Origin: Arthrobacter psychrolactophilus
GTDB lineage: Bacteria; Actinomycetota; Actinomycetes; Actinomycetales; Micrococcaceae
NCBI RefSeq assembly: GCF_003219795.1
Contig: NZ_QJVC01000004.1
Span: 124,001-188,000 of the forward strand
DNA length: 64,000 bases
Direction: 5' to 3'
This document shows, piece after piece, positions 9,133 to 18,439 of this stretch. The translations under genes were made by a program, and so were the position numbers. The notes beneath the pieces are model-generated. The model was not told the DNA's origin and did no database searches. It saw only the letters and a list, made by a program, of their open reading frames with translations. The stretch's first letter is position 1; each line of letters opens with the position of its first letter.

Positions 9133-9285
9133 TCTCAAATAACGCCGCGAACGGCTGCTACTGACACGCCTCTAGGACCCGTGTTCATCCTCATCCACTG
9201 TATGGCGTGGCCCGGTTCCAGCCAAAAAATTCCGGCTTTTGGAGACTTGCGGCAGCGCCGGAGAGGGCCGTACATTGTGGGCAGA

Positions 9286-9612
9286 TTAGTTCTCCGCCAC
9301 CGCTTTGCTCAGAATTGTGCGCAGGCGAACGGGGTCGATCTGCCAAAAGTCCCGTTGAATGCCATCCACGAGGACCACCGGGACTTCCTCACCATATTGA
9401 GCGGTCAGCTCAGCGTCGTTGTCGATGCTCACTTCACTCCAGCTCAGCCCCAATTCAGCGGCCACCTCCGTCACGACAGCACGGGCGTCTTCGCAGAGAT
9501 GGCAGCCAGACCTCGTGACAAGCTCCAGAAGGGGTCCTCTGGCCCCGTTCACGGGAAGTTCGACGGCGGGATCGTCACGGCGGGCGTCGGGGACGTTGGC
9601 GGTAGGTTCCAT
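9286..9612 (-). CDS. Glutaredoxin family protein
   Basis: A small (108-residue) thioredoxin-fold protein with the dithiol active site TRSGCHLCEDA and the cis-Pro segment EEVPVVLVDG. It matches the actinobacterial glutaredoxin-like family of which mycobacterial Rv0508 is a member; its partner is unknown. ATG at 9612 is preceded by GAGG at five bases; an upstream in-frame TTG at 9630 is less likely. It lies upstream of rex on the same strand and may be co-transcribed with it. Confidence 0.88.
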   Translation of the reverse strand: MEPTANVPDARRDDPAVELPVNGARGPLLELVTRSGCHLCEDARAVVTEVAAELGLSWSEVSIDNDAELTAQYGEEVPVVLVDGIQRDFWQIDPVRLRTILSKAVAEN

Positions 9613-9757
9613 GCCTCTAACGGTACTCAATGCCGAGGGGCTTCCTCATCACGCGGAAAAGTCGAACCATGAACCGGAAGATTTTCGGCAAATGAAAGTT
9701 TCACCACAGTTAACCCCTGAGGTCGGTGGCGGAGCCGCGTATGAGGCGAGGATTGAC

Positions 9758-9770
9758 TAGACTCGTAGCA
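9758..9770 (+). promoter_or_regulatory. Probable -10 box of a leaderless transcript
   Basis: TAGACT is followed by six bases and then the ATG of the HAD gene, with no Shine-Dalgarno sequence. This is the spacing expected when transcription starts at the A of ATG. Confidence 0.5.
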
Positions 9771-10582
9771 TGCCCGACGTGATTACCAACAGTGCCGAGG
9801 CCGCCTCGACTGCTGCGCCGCACCAGGGTGAAGCCGCTTTCTTTGATGTCGACAACACCCTCATGAAGGGTGCCAGTCTGTTTCATGTGGCCCGGAAGAT
9901 GTACCAGAAGCGCGCCTTCACACTCAGGGACGTGGCAGGATTCGCCTGGAAGCAGCTGAAATTCATCACGCGCGGCGAGAACATGAAGGACGTTCATTCG
10001 GTTCAGGATTCCGCCCAAAAGTTGGCTGCCGGAATTAGCACCGAATTCATTCGTCAGCTGGGCGAAGAAGTCTATGACGAGATGATTGTCTCCAAGATCT
10101 GGCCCGGCACCAGGGCACTCACCCAGGAACATCTAAAATCCGGGCGTCAGGTGTGGCTTGTCACTGCCACGCCCGTTGAGGTCGCCTCCGTCATTGCCGA
10201 ACGCCTGAGCCTGACTGGCGCCCTCGGCACGGTGGCTGAGGTCGAGGATGGCATTTATACGGGTCGTATTGTTGGCGAAATCCTCCATGGTGCCGCCAAG
10301 GGACATGCAGTCCTTGCACTGGCGGAGAAAGAAAATCTGGATCTGACGCGTTGCTGGGCCTATAGCGATTCCTACAACGACATCCCCTTGCTGACCTCCG
10401 TGGGAAATCCCGTAGCCATCAACCCTGATTCAAAATTGCGTCAGCATGCCAAAGACAACAACTGGCCCATCTATGACTACCGTTCCGGGCGTCGCGCCGC
10501 GACTCTTGGACTGCGGGCAGCGACGGGAGCGGGCATTGTGTACGGGCTATGGAAGGGCATTGCCAAGGTGCGTCAGCGTTAG
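9770..10582 (+). CDS. HAD-IB family phosphatase (SerB1-like)
   Basis: A 270-residue haloacid-dehalogenase superfamily hydrolase, subfamily IB. Motif I is FFDVDNTLMKG (nucleophile and acid/base aspartates), motif II is LVTATPVE and motif III is SDSYNDIPLL, so all catalytic elements are intact. The closest named relatives are SerB1-type phosphatases (mycobacterial Rv0505c), whose substrate is not phosphoserine with certainty. A C-terminal hydrophobic stretch (ATGAGIVYGLWKG) may associate with the membrane. In mycobacteria the same gene also lies near the small basic protein and HTH genes encoded here at 10701 and 10914. Confidence 0.9.
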   Translation: MPDVITNSAEAASTAAPHQGEAAFFDVDNTLMKGASLFHVARKMYQKRAFTLRDVAGFAWKQLKFITRGENMKDVHSVQDSAQKLAAGISTEFIRQLGEEVYDEMIVSKIWPGTRALTQEHLKSGRQVWLVTATPVEVASVIAERLSLTGALGTVAEVEDGIYTGRIVGEILHGAAKGHAVLALAEKENLDLTRCWAYSDSYNDIPLLTSVGNPVAINPDSKLRQHAKDNNWPIYDYRSGRRAATLGLRAATGAGIVYGLWKGIAKVRQR

Positions 10583-10645
10583 TACCTTGTGAGTAGTGTC
10601 CGAAGCTGCCGCAAAATCTAGGCTGAGGCGGGGTTGTTCAGGCAT

Positions 10646-10682
10646 AAAAAAACACCCGCACACCACAAGGGTGAACGGGTGC
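10646..10682 (-). terminator. Rho-independent terminator
   Basis: Reading leftward, CACCCGTTCACCC pairs imperfectly with GTGTGCGGGTG and is followed by seven T. It sits 19 bases after the stop codon of the small basic protein gene. Confidence 0.85.
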
Positions 10683-10700
10683 CTTCGCAAAAAAGAAGAT

Positions 10701-10799
10701 TTACTTCTTGTTACGACGCTGGTGACGCGTCTTGCGAAGCTGCTTACGGTGCTTCTTCTTGGACATCCGCTTGCGGCGCTTCTTAACTACTGAACCCAT
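10701..10799 (-). CDS. AURKAIP1/COX24-domain small basic protein
   Basis: A 32-residue very basic protein beginning MGSVVKKRRKRMSKKK and ending in RRNKK. It matches the short actinobacterial AURKAIP1/COX24-domain family (mycobacterial Rv0500B type), which is related to an extra small ribosomal subunit protein. About 60 percent of residues are Lys or Arg, consistent with rRNA binding. ATG at 10799 has GAGGAA seven bases upstream. The gene ends at a strong terminator and follows the HTH gene, a pairing conserved across actinobacteria. Confidence 0.9.
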   Translation of the reverse strand: MGSVVKKRRKRMSKKKHRKQLRKTRHQRRNKK

Positions 10800-10913
10800 G
10801 AAAGTTCCTCACAAACTGCATAGAACAACCTCGGATGAGGCCGTAAACGATTAGGTTGACCGATCTCAGGAATCGGTCAAAGCCGAAAATGGATCTTTCC
10901 TAGGGTACCGCCT

Positions 10914-11150
10914 TTAACCTGCATGCGCCGAACCGGAGGCTCCTCGAGCCTCTGTGCCGTCGACCACGGCGGATCGAAGATAACTTTCTACGGCGTTTAC
11001 CGGTACCCTGTACGACCTTCCAAAACGCACTGCAGGGAGCTCGCCGGCGTGCACCATGCGGTAGACAGTCATTTTTGACACCCGCATGAGCTCGGCGACT
11101 TCCTGAACCGTCAAGAAGGTCACATTGGAGAAGTTTTGCTCCTGAGTCAT
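10914..11150 (-). CDS. Helix-turn-helix (excisionase/MerR-type) DNA-binding protein
   Basis: A 78-residue protein that is essentially one winged HTH: LTVQEVAELMRVSKMTVYRMVHAG followed by the wing LPAVRFGRSYRVP. It is the excisionase-type domain family that includes BldC, but the sequence is closer to mycobacterial Rv0500A than to BldC. The target is unknown. A good ribosome binding site (AAGGA) precedes ATG at 11150. It is encoded just upstream of the small basic protein, a conserved actinobacterial pair. Confidence 0.88.
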   Translation of the reverse strand: MTQEQNFSNVTFLTVQEVAELMRVSKMTVYRMVHAGELPAVRFGRSYRVPVNAVESYLRSAVVDGTEARGASGSAHAG

Positions 11151-11278
11151 TGCAATCCTTGGTATCCATTTTCATTCAAGTTGGAGCGACCTTTTGGCGC
11201 CCGGCACCTTCTGCTCCTAGCGCTAACTCTAGAGGCAGAAGGTGCCTGAGTGAAAGCAATTGAACGTATTTGGTGCCC

Positions 11279-12403
<1,125 letters not shown>

Positions 12404-12466
12404 GAGGGTGATTCCTTTGGATGAGGCTGGATGCGAGCCCACATCGGAGCCCGCCGGAAATGGCGA

Positions 12467-12552
12467 AGGACAGAGAATAAGATTCTCTGTCCTGTTGGCT
12501 CTGAAGGAAGGTTGGATGCGTGTCAGTTAGACGCGGGCCCCTCCAGAGCCAA
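12467..12552 (-). promoter_or_regulatory. Probable attenuator of the DAHP synthase gene
   Basis: Two hairpins can form in the leader transcript. Segment 1 (12544-12552, TTGGCTCTG, codons 11-13 of the leader peptide) pairs perfectly with segment 2 (12495-12503, CAGAGCCAA). A second perfect 12-bp hairpin (12467-12478 with 12482-12493; AGGACAGAGAAT and complement) follows. CAGAG occurs in both segment 2 and the second stem, so alternative pairings are possible. A ribosome stalled at the aromatic codons just before segment 1 would block the first hairpin. The second hairpin lacks a long T tract, so it may act as a weak terminator or by another mechanism. Confidence 0.65.
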
Positions 12553-12582
12553 CGAAAAATACGCATACCAACGGTTTGTCAT
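12523..12582 (-). CDS. Aromatic-codon leader peptide of the DAHP synthase gene
   Basis: A 19-codon ORF encodes MTNRWYAYFSLALEGPASN. Four of codons 5-9 are aromatic (Trp, Tyr, Ala, Tyr, Phe), far above chance and matching the end products of the pathway. The ATG lies six bases after a -10-like TATGGT, so the transcript is probably leaderless. Leader peptides controlling a DAHP synthase gene by ribosome-mediated attenuation are known from Corynebacterium (aroR-aroF); this one would sense all three aromatic amino acids rather than a single one. Its function is inferred. Confidence 0.7.
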   Translation of the reverse strand: MTNRWYAYFSLALEGPASN

Positions 12583-12588
12583 GCCCAC

Positions 12589-12618
12589 ACCATACGCCGA
12601 AAATTATCCGGCCAGCAA
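12589..12618 (-). promoter_or_regulatory. Predicted promoter of the leader peptide/DAHP synthase operon
   Basis: Reading leftward: TTGCTG (12613-12618), an 18-base spacer, TATGGT (12589-12594), then six bases to the leader ATG. It overlaps the 3' end of the esterase gene at 12604. Confidence 0.6.
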
Positions 12619-13614
12619 ATCCGCGACGTAATGTAGCTGCCGAAGCCGCTGGTGTTCCTGTCCACCTTCGTGATTATTGAAGCGGTAGTACTCGATTTCT
12701 TTGCCGGGCTGCTGGGCCGCAGCGGTGCCGTAGTTATTGAAAGACGCGTACACGGTAGACGGCGGGCAGATATCATCCATACCTGCGCAGGAGTACAAGG
12801 CCGGGACCGTGCAGCGGGCGGCGAGGTGGACCCCGTCGTAGTAGTTCAATACCTCAAGGACACCCTCATAGGCGGTGCGGTGACGGTTCAGGAAGTCGGC
12901 AATTTCCGGATACGGGCCACGCGGGGCGGTGTCGATGGCGCGAGGGAAGTCCTGCAGGAACGGGACATCAGGCAGGAGGGCGATGACGCCGTCGAGCCTT
13001 CCTGCCGCGAGACCGGCGGCGGCGATGGCGAGGCCACCGCCCTGACTGATGCCCGTCAGAATGACCTTGGCGGCGTCAACGTCCGGATGACTTTGCGCGG
13101 CCTCGATAGCGCGGAAGGTGTCAACGTAGAGGCGGCGATAGTAGTACGTGTCGCGGGCGGAAATGCCCCGGGTCATGAGGCCAGGATAGTTCACGTCGCC
13201 AGCGGAAGGATGCGGGTCGGGGGTGTCGCCGAGCAGGCCGCCGTAGCCTTGCCCGCGGGTGTCCATGATGAAGTGCGCATAGCCGGCTTGAGCCCACCCG
13301 GTGTCCTGCTGAATCAGGCCACGACCGCCAGAATAGCCAATGTATTGCACCACGACGGGGAGCTTTTCGCCCGGTGTCCGGTTCGCTGGAAGATGCAGCC
13401 AGCCCTTGATCGGGGAGCCGTCGAATCCGGCGAAGGTCACGTCGAAACTGTCAATGACGGTGAGTAGATTCTCCGTGGGGAGGAAGCTGGCATCCAGCGC
13501 GAATGCGCGAGCCTCGGCAATCGTGGCATCCCAGAAACTATCAAAGTCGGCAGGCTCAACAATGCTCGAGGTGTAGCTACGAAGTTGGTCAACTGGCATA
13601 TCAAAGAGCGGCAT
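12604..13614 (-). CDS. Acetylxylan esterase / cephalosporin-C deacetylase family (CE7)
   Basis: A 336-residue alpha/beta hydrolase of carbohydrate esterase family 7, which removes acetyl groups from short oligosaccharides. Visible family marks are DTRGQGYGG (oxyanion region), the nucleophile elbow GISQGGG and the catalytic His in FNNHEGG. No signal peptide is present, so it is probably cytoplasmic and acts on imported acetylated fragments. It is the first gene of the carbohydrate locus and stands alone on its strand, separated by a terminator from the permease operon upstream. The true sugar substrate is unknown; context suggests acetylated pectic or xylan oligosaccharides. Confidence 0.9.
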   Translation of the reverse strand: MPLFDMPVDQLRSYTSSIVEPADFDSFWDATIAEARAFALDASFLPTENLLTVIDSFDVTFAGFDGSPIKGWLHLPANRTPGEKLPVVVQYIGYSGGRGLIQQDTGWAQAGYAHFIMDTRGQGYGGLLGDTPDPHPSAGDVNYPGLMTRGISARDTYYYRRLYVDTFRAIEAAQSHPDVDAAKVILTGISQGGGLAIAAAGLAAGRLDGVIALLPDVPFLQDFPRAIDTAPRGPYPEIADFLNRHRTAYEGVLEVLNYYDGVHLAARCTVPALYSCAGMDDICPPSTVYASFNNYGTAAAQQPGKEIEYYRFNNHEGGQEHQRLRQLHYVADLLAG

Positions 13615-13723
13615 AGCTAGGAGTCCATTTCAGTCAGGGTCCGGCTGCTGTGCCGAACAGGCTCACTGGACATCCTATGTCCCATGTGTTGATTTGGGGA
13701 GGGTTTTTCCAATTAATATGACT

Positions 13724-13770
13724 GCATGTTCTCCGCCCGATGGGCCATGGCGGCCCAGCGGAGAACATGC
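13724..13770 (-). terminator. Long hairpin terminator after the permease operon
   Basis: A perfect 13-bp outer stem (13724-13736 with 13758-13770; GCATGTTCTCCGC and complement) encloses a 6-bp inner stem (TGGGCC/GGCCCA). It lies just downstream of the permease stop codon. The rest of 13615-13788 holds an AT-rich stretch, presumably the CE7 gene promoter. Confidence 0.8.
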
Positions 13771-13788
13771 GGTCATCTGTACTACTCG

Positions 13789-14727
13789 CTATTTAATGCC
13801 AGTGGTGGCGATGCCCTTGATGAGGAATCGCTGGCCGAAGAGGAAGATCAGGAACACTGGCAGCAAGGAGACAATCGACATGGCGAAGAGCGAACCCCAG
13901 CTAGTCCCTGCCTGGGAGTCAACGAAAGCTCGCAATGCGACCGGAACGGTAAACATGTCCGGGTCCGTCAGGTAAATCAGTGAGCTGAAGAAGTCATTCC
14001 AGGTCCAGATGAACGTGAAAATCGTGGTGGTCGCTAGCGCCGGCACCATCAGTGGCAGGATCACACGCAGGAAGATGCGGGGGTGGCCTGCACCATCGAT
14101 ACGTGCAGCTTCGTCAAGATCTTTCGGAATGCCTCGGATGAACTGCACCATAAGGAAAACGAAGAATGCATCGGTGGCCAGCAGCTTCGGGACAATCAGT
14201 GGCCAGAAAGTGTTCACCCACCCAATCTGGGAGAACAAAACATACTGCGGAACGACAACCACGTGGAAGGGCAACATCAGCGTCAGCAACATGATGCCGA
14301 AGAAGAGCTTGCTGGCGGTGAACTTCAGCCGCGCGAACGCATAGGCGGCCATTGAGCACGAGATCAAGTTTCCGAGGATACAACCAATCACCACAATGGC
14401 GGAGTTGAGCATGTAGTGCCCGAATGGGTGGGTCAACGCTGACCAGCCACTGCTGTAGTTACTCAGGTCCAAGGTGTTGAGCCACAGGCCCGGATCCTTG
14501 AAAATCAGGTCATTAGGTCGTAGCGAAGAAACTACCATCCAGAGCAGCGGATAGATCATGATCGCGCCACAGGCGATGAGGATGATGTGCTTCGTTATGG
14601 CGCGAGCCCGAGCCCGACGGCTAAACGCCAGCGATCCCATGGACTCACGAACTTTTGGCTTTTTCTCGGGGCTTATCGGCGCTGCAACGGTCTTAGTTTC
14701 CGGGGACGCCGTTTGAAGATTAGTCAT
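13789..14727 (-). CDS. Carbohydrate ABC transporter permease (MalG/CUT1 type)
   Basis: A 312-residue inner-membrane permease with six hydrophobic segments. The cytoplasmic EAA loop that contacts the ATPase reads EAARIDGAGHPRIF. It pairs with the MalF-type permease encoded immediately upstream, whose stop codon it overlaps (ATGACTAA). ATG at 14727 is preferred over the in-frame start at 14781 because the extension lies inside the neighbouring gene. The pair is divergent from the binding protein at 16008, and two further paralogous binding proteins lie at 20576 and 53609. No ATPase gene is present, so a shared MsmX/MsiK-type ATPase is expected. Confidence 0.92.
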   Translation of the reverse strand: MTNLQTASPETKTVAAPISPEKKPKVRESMGSLAFSRRARARAITKHIILIACGAIMIYPLLWMVVSSLRPNDLIFKDPGLWLNTLDLSNYSSGWSALTHPFGHYMLNSAIVVIGCILGNLISCSMAAYAFARLKFTASKLFFGIMLLTLMLPFHVVVVPQYVLFSQIGWVNTFWPLIVPKLLATDAFFVFLMVQFIRGIPKDLDEAARIDGAGHPRIFLRVILPLMVPALATTTIFTFIWTWNDFFSSLIYLTDPDMFTVPVALRAFVDSQAGTSWGSLFAMSIVSLLPVFLIFLFGQRFLIKGIATTGIK

Positions 14728-15664
14728 CGTAGAACACCCAATACTTAGAGACAACAAAGTTGATGGCGGTGAAGACACCAATGATGATCAGGAGCACCCA
14801 TGCCATGGCAGAGGCGTATCCCATGTCGAACTGGCCGAAACCCTTTTGGTACAGGTAAAGCGTGAAGAACATCGTCGAATCCGACGGTCCACCATTTCCA
14901 CCAGAGACGATGAACGCCTGGGTGAATGCCTGGAAAGAACCAATGATCTGAAGCACCAGGTTGAAGAAGATAATTGGGCTCAGCAAGGGAATGGTGATCT
15001 TGGCAAATTTCTGCCACGGGCTTGCACCATCGACGGACGCGGCCTCGTAGTACATGGCCGGGATCTGGCGCAGGCCTGCTAGGAAGATGATCATGGGGGC
15101 ACCAAATGTCCATACATGGAGCAAGATGATGGATCCTAGGGCCGTATTGGGATCAGAGATCCAGCCCGGCCCCTGGATGCCGATCATGGCTAGGAGCTGA
15201 TTAACCAGTCCAGTGGTGCCGAAGATCTGCTTCCACAAAATAGCGATAGCCACGGACCCACCCAAGAGGGACGGTAAGTAAAAAACCGACCGGTAGAACG
15301 GCAGGCCGCGAATTCCCTTGTCGAGAACCATGGCAATCAATAGCGCGACGGCAAGCTGAACTGGCACGCCAACCAATACGTAGGTGAAGGTGACCCCGAG
15401 CGAATTATGCAGTCGGGTATCGCGAAGCATTCGCGCAAAGTTGTCTAAGCCGGTCCAGTTCGGAGCCTGCAACAAGTTGTAGTCCGTGAACGACAGGTAC
15501 AACGAGGCCACCATGGGCCCGATGGTGATGAAAAGCAGTCCGATCAGCCAAGGGATCAAGAAGATGTACGCGGCTTTATTGTCGCGACGATCGTCCCTCT
15601 TCTCGGCGGCACTCTTGGCGCCGGTCCGCCGCTTCATTTTGGAGAGTTCTCCCAGCGCACTCAT
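14720..15664 (-). CDS. Carbohydrate ABC transporter permease (MalF/CUT1 type)
   Basis: A 314-residue permease with a basic cytoplasmic N-terminus (about 30 residues) and six membrane segments beginning at YIFLIPWLIGLLF. The EAA loop reads YEAASVDGASPWQKF. It should form a heterodimer with the protein encoded at 13789. The start is ATG at 15664 with GGAGG at the right distance; the longer frame to 15715 lacks a site. Its promoter lies in the divergent region with two LacI-type palindromes. Confidence 0.92.
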   Translation of the reverse strand: MSALGELSKMKRRTGAKSAAEKRDDRRDNKAAYIFLIPWLIGLLFITIGPMVASLYLSFTDYNLLQAPNWTGLDNFARMLRDTRLHNSLGVTFTYVLVGVPVQLAVALLIAMVLDKGIRGLPFYRSVFYLPSLLGGSVAIAILWKQIFGTTGLVNQLLAMIGIQGPGWISDPNTALGSIILLHVWTFGAPMIIFLAGLRQIPAMYYEAASVDGASPWQKFAKITIPLLSPIIFFNLVLQIIGSFQAFTQAFIVSGGNGGPSDSTMFFTLYLYQKGFGQFDMGYASAMAWVLLIIIGVFTAINFVVSKYWVFYDD

Positions 15665-16007
15665 GGCCGGACCTCCATTTGCGCCATTCCAGCCTCGGTC
15701 ATGCCTGCGATGCAACCACCGTCTCGTTGGTCATGAGCCAGCATGCGAACCTCCTTTGGTTTCATGTCGAGGAAAACTGACATTCGTTTTTGCATTCAAT
15801 ATGTGCGTTCTTGTCAGCCGATTGTCGGCTGGGTGAACCTCATGCAATGAGATCCACGCCACTAAATTTCAAGTGGCCTAATCCAAAGTAAACGTTTTCT
15901 TGACGTCTGTACAGTCCATTTGCTAAATTTCGAGAAAGCGCTTTCTGTGATGGGGGCCACAAGGCTTCCCGGGTCGCGGGAAAGCAACAACGAGAGGTTG
16001 GACAAAG
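15665..16007. promoter_or_regulatory. Divergent promoter region with two type-A LacI operators
   Basis: This 343-bp gap holds no gene. It contains AGTAAACGTTTTCT (15887-15900) and the perfect palindrome AGAAAGCGCTTTCT (15933-15946). Both fit the site-A pattern GAAARCGNTTTC that also overlaps the promoter of the LacI gene at 31322. No site B is seen here. The remainder has AT-rich promoter-like stretches for the permease operon (leftward) and the binding protein (rightward). Confidence 0.75.
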
Positions 16008-17303
16008 ATGTTTCAGCTCAAGAAATCAATTGCAGTCGGCACAAGCGCACTCGTCGCGATGTCACTGCTCCTCACCGGCTGCGGCGCTTCTGAAACAGCC
16101 GAAAAGGTCGGCACAGCAGATGATCCGGTCACCATTCGCTTCGCATGGTGGGGTAACGATGCCCGGGCAAAGACGACACTAGAAGTCATTAAGGCTTTCG
16201 AAGCAGAAAACCCCGGCATCAAGATCAAGGGTGAGAACTCAGAGTTCAGTTCCTACTGGGACAAGATGGCAACCCAGGTCGCTGGAGGTGACACTCCTGA
16301 TGTATTCGCTCTGAGCGGTTCTTACCCCAGCGAATATTCCAGCCGTGGCGTGTTGCTTGATCTGGACAAAGTCAACGATGAGATCGACACTTCCAAGTTC
16401 GCCCCTGGCACCGTAGAACTCGGACAAATCAACGACAAGCAGTACACCATCACGGCCGGGGTCAACTCCATGTCCGTCGTTATCGATCCAGCCGTTTTCA
16501 AGGCCGCCGGCGTTGAGCTTCCTGATGACGAAACCTGGACGTGGAAGGACTACCAGGACATCTCCGCCGAGATTACAGCAAAGTCCCCGAAGGGCACCTT
16601 CGGCACCATTCCGATGGCCAATGACTCATTCCTCGCCGTTTGGTCACGTCAAGGCGGCGAACCGCTATATTCCGACGACGGACGAAAGCTCGGTATCAGC
16701 GAAGCTCGTGTCACTGAGTGGTTCCAAATGAATCTCGATCTGCAGAAATCAGGTGGGTCACCGTCGGCTTCACAGGTCGTTGAAGATACTGCCGCGCAAC
16801 CCGAACAGACCCTTATTGGCCAGGGTAAGCAGGGCATGAAGATGTCTTGGAGCAACCAGATGAATTCATACTCAGGCAATGAACTGGTCATGATGAAGCT
16901 CCCGGGTGAAACACCGACGGGCGGAGCATGGCTTCGTTCCTCGATGGAATATGGGATCTCCTCGAAGTCTAAGAACACCGCGGCCGCTGCCAAGTTTGTG
17001 AACTTCCTCGTCAATAGCGAAGAAGCCGGCAAGTTGATCAAGAGTGATCGTGGCATGCCTGCCAACCTCGAGGTTCGCAAGGCAGTCTTGCCCTTGCTCA
17101 AGGACAACCAGCAAAAGGAAGCCGCGTATCTTGATCGTATTGCCGAGATGAACCTGACTCCGCCGGTACCGTTCCCCGCTGGGTCCTCGGCCACACTGGA
17201 AGTTTTGAACCGTAATCTGACCGATGTTCTTTTCGAAAAGGCGACCCCCGCCGACGCTGCGAAGAAATTTATCGAGGAAATCAATCTCAACTTGGATAAG
17301 TAA
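16008..17303 (+). CDS. Sugar ABC transporter substrate-binding lipoprotein
   Basis: A 431-residue extracellular solute-binding protein of the CUT1 (UgpB/MalE-like) family. A lipoprotein signal ends in LLLTGC (Cys25). The mature part begins with VTIRFAWWGNDAR, typical of oligosaccharide- and uronide-binding members. It is closely similar along its length to the proteins at 20576 and 53609 (shared FEAENPGIK and DKLAT-like segments). It is divergent from the permease pair and under two site-A palindromes. Probable ligand: an oligogalacturonide or rhamnogalacturonan fragment, inferred from context only. A strong hairpin follows the stop codon. Confidence 0.9.
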   Translation: MFQLKKSIAVGTSALVAMSLLLTGCGASETAEKVGTADDPVTIRFAWWGNDARAKTTLEVIKAFEAENPGIKIKGENSEFSSYWDKMATQVAGGDTPDVFALSGSYPSEYSSRGVLLDLDKVNDEIDTSKFAPGTVELGQINDKQYTITAGVNSMSVVIDPAVFKAAGVELPDDETWTWKDYQDISAEITAKSPKGTFGTIPMANDSFLAVWSRQGGEPLYSDDGRKLGISEARVTEWFQMNLDLQKSGGSPSASQVVEDTAAQPEQTLIGQGKQGMKMSWSNQMNSYSGNELVMMKLPGETPTGGAWLRSSMEYGISSKSKNTAAAAKFVNFLVNSEEAGKLIKSDRGMPANLEVRKAVLPLLKDNQQKEAAYLDRIAEMNLTPPVPFPAGSSATLEVLNRNLTDVLFEKATPADAAKKFIEEINLNLDK

Positions 17304-17319
17304 CCTCCTCACCCAGCTT

Positions 17320-17351
17320 GCCGGGTGCCTGATCCCTCTCAGGCACCCGGC
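17320..17351 (+). terminator. Intercistronic hairpin
   Basis: A perfect 13-bp stem (GCCGGGTGCCTGA and complement) with a six-base loop lies between the binding protein and the esterase genes. With no T tract, it may act as a partial terminator or stabilise the binding-protein mRNA. Confidence 0.7.
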
Positions 17352-17371
17352 GTCTTCGTCGAAAGGCCATC

Positions 17372-18439
17372 GTGGACTCATCCGCCCGACCCAGCGCCAT
17401 CCCTGGTTATGAGGACTGGCCCGGATACGTTTTTAAAAATGATCTCGTCGAGGTTCCGCAGCGTTCCCGGCAACTAGCCGAGGTTCTGGGCGTCCCAGCC
17501 CCCGCGTCTAACCTTCAAATCTCGAGGCAATGGAGAGAAACTCACGACGGCGTTACCACCATGGCTCTCAGCTGGCAGTTAGGTTTTGGCCCAGAGACTC
17601 GTGCCTGGCTAGTTGTCCCGGAGGGCGCTACCGGCCCCCTCCCCGGGGTGCTGGCACTTCATTGCCATGCTGGACAGAAATACACCGGAGCTAGCCGGCT
17701 CATTACATTCCCGGATAACCAGAGCGAGCCGGGAATTGAAACCGATCCAGCTCGACATGACCTTTATGATGGCCGGTCCGCCGCAACAGATCTGGCGCGC
17801 GATGGTTTTGCTGTCCTAGCCCACGACACCTTCTCTTGGGGCAGTCGCCGTTTCTCTCTCGATACTCCGCCCGAGGTCTACAACGCCGCTGCCGCAGTTC
17901 ATGAGAGCACGATCGCGAAAGCAGCTGGACTGATCGGCACGAGTTTCGCCGGCATGGTGGCACATGACGATTTGGCAGCACTGAGCGTGTTGGAATCACT
18001 CCCGGAAGTGGATGCTTCACGACTCGGCTGTTTCGGGTTCTCAGGTGGAGGCGGCCGGGCATTGATGCTGGCCGCGCTTTCTCCTAAGATCCGTAGTTAC
18101 GCAATAACAGCGATGATGACCACATTTAGTTCCTTATTGCCCGCCTATCTCGACGCACATTCGTGGCTCTTACAAACACCAGGGCTATGGAAAGTTGCTG
18201 ACTGGCCGGAGCTCACCACACATTCGTCTGCGGAACAGTTCCTGATCCAGTTTGCATCCCGGGACCCTCTATTTCCGGAGCAAGGAATGAGAGATGCCGA
18301 CAAATTGCTGAACAGTCTGCATGACACAGGAAGCTATACCGGCAGTTTTTGGCCCGTGGAACATCGATTCTCGGCCGACATGCAACGACAAGTCTTCGAC
18401 TTTTTCTATAAGACTCTCGGAAATGAGATCACTCTATGA
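17372..18439 (+). CDS. Alpha/beta hydrolase (acetyl-esterase-like)
   Basis: A 355-residue alpha/beta hydrolase. Visible elements are GVLALHCHAGQKY (oxyanion strand), the nucleophile elbow GFSGGGGRA (Ser near residue 230), an acid region QFASRDPLFPEQ and a C-terminal His (PVEHRFS). It resembles large acetylxylan-esterase-type/dienelactone-hydrolase-like proteins encoded in polysaccharide loci. No signal peptide is seen, so it likely acts on imported oligosaccharides. The start is GTG with AAAGG upstream. It overlaps the next esterase gene by four bases (ATGA). The ester removed (acetyl, methyl or feruloyl) cannot be told from sequence. Confidence 0.78.
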   Translation: MDSSARPSAIPGYEDWPGYVFKNDLVEVPQRSRQLAEVLGVPAPASNLQISRQWRETHDGVTTMALSWQLGFGPETRAWLVVPEGATGPLPGVLALHCHAGQKYTGASRLITFPDNQSEPGIETDPARHDLYDGRSAATDLARDGFAVLAHDTFSWGSRRFSLDTPPEVYNAAAAVHESTIAKAAGLIGTSFAGMVAHDDLAALSVLESLPEVDASRLGCFGFSGGGGRALMLAALSPKIRSYAITAMMTTFSSLLPAYLDAHSWLLQTPGLWKVADWPELTTHSSAEQFLIQFASRDPLFPEQGMRDADKLLNSLHDTGSYTGSFWPVEHRFSADMQRQVFDFFYKTLGNEITL

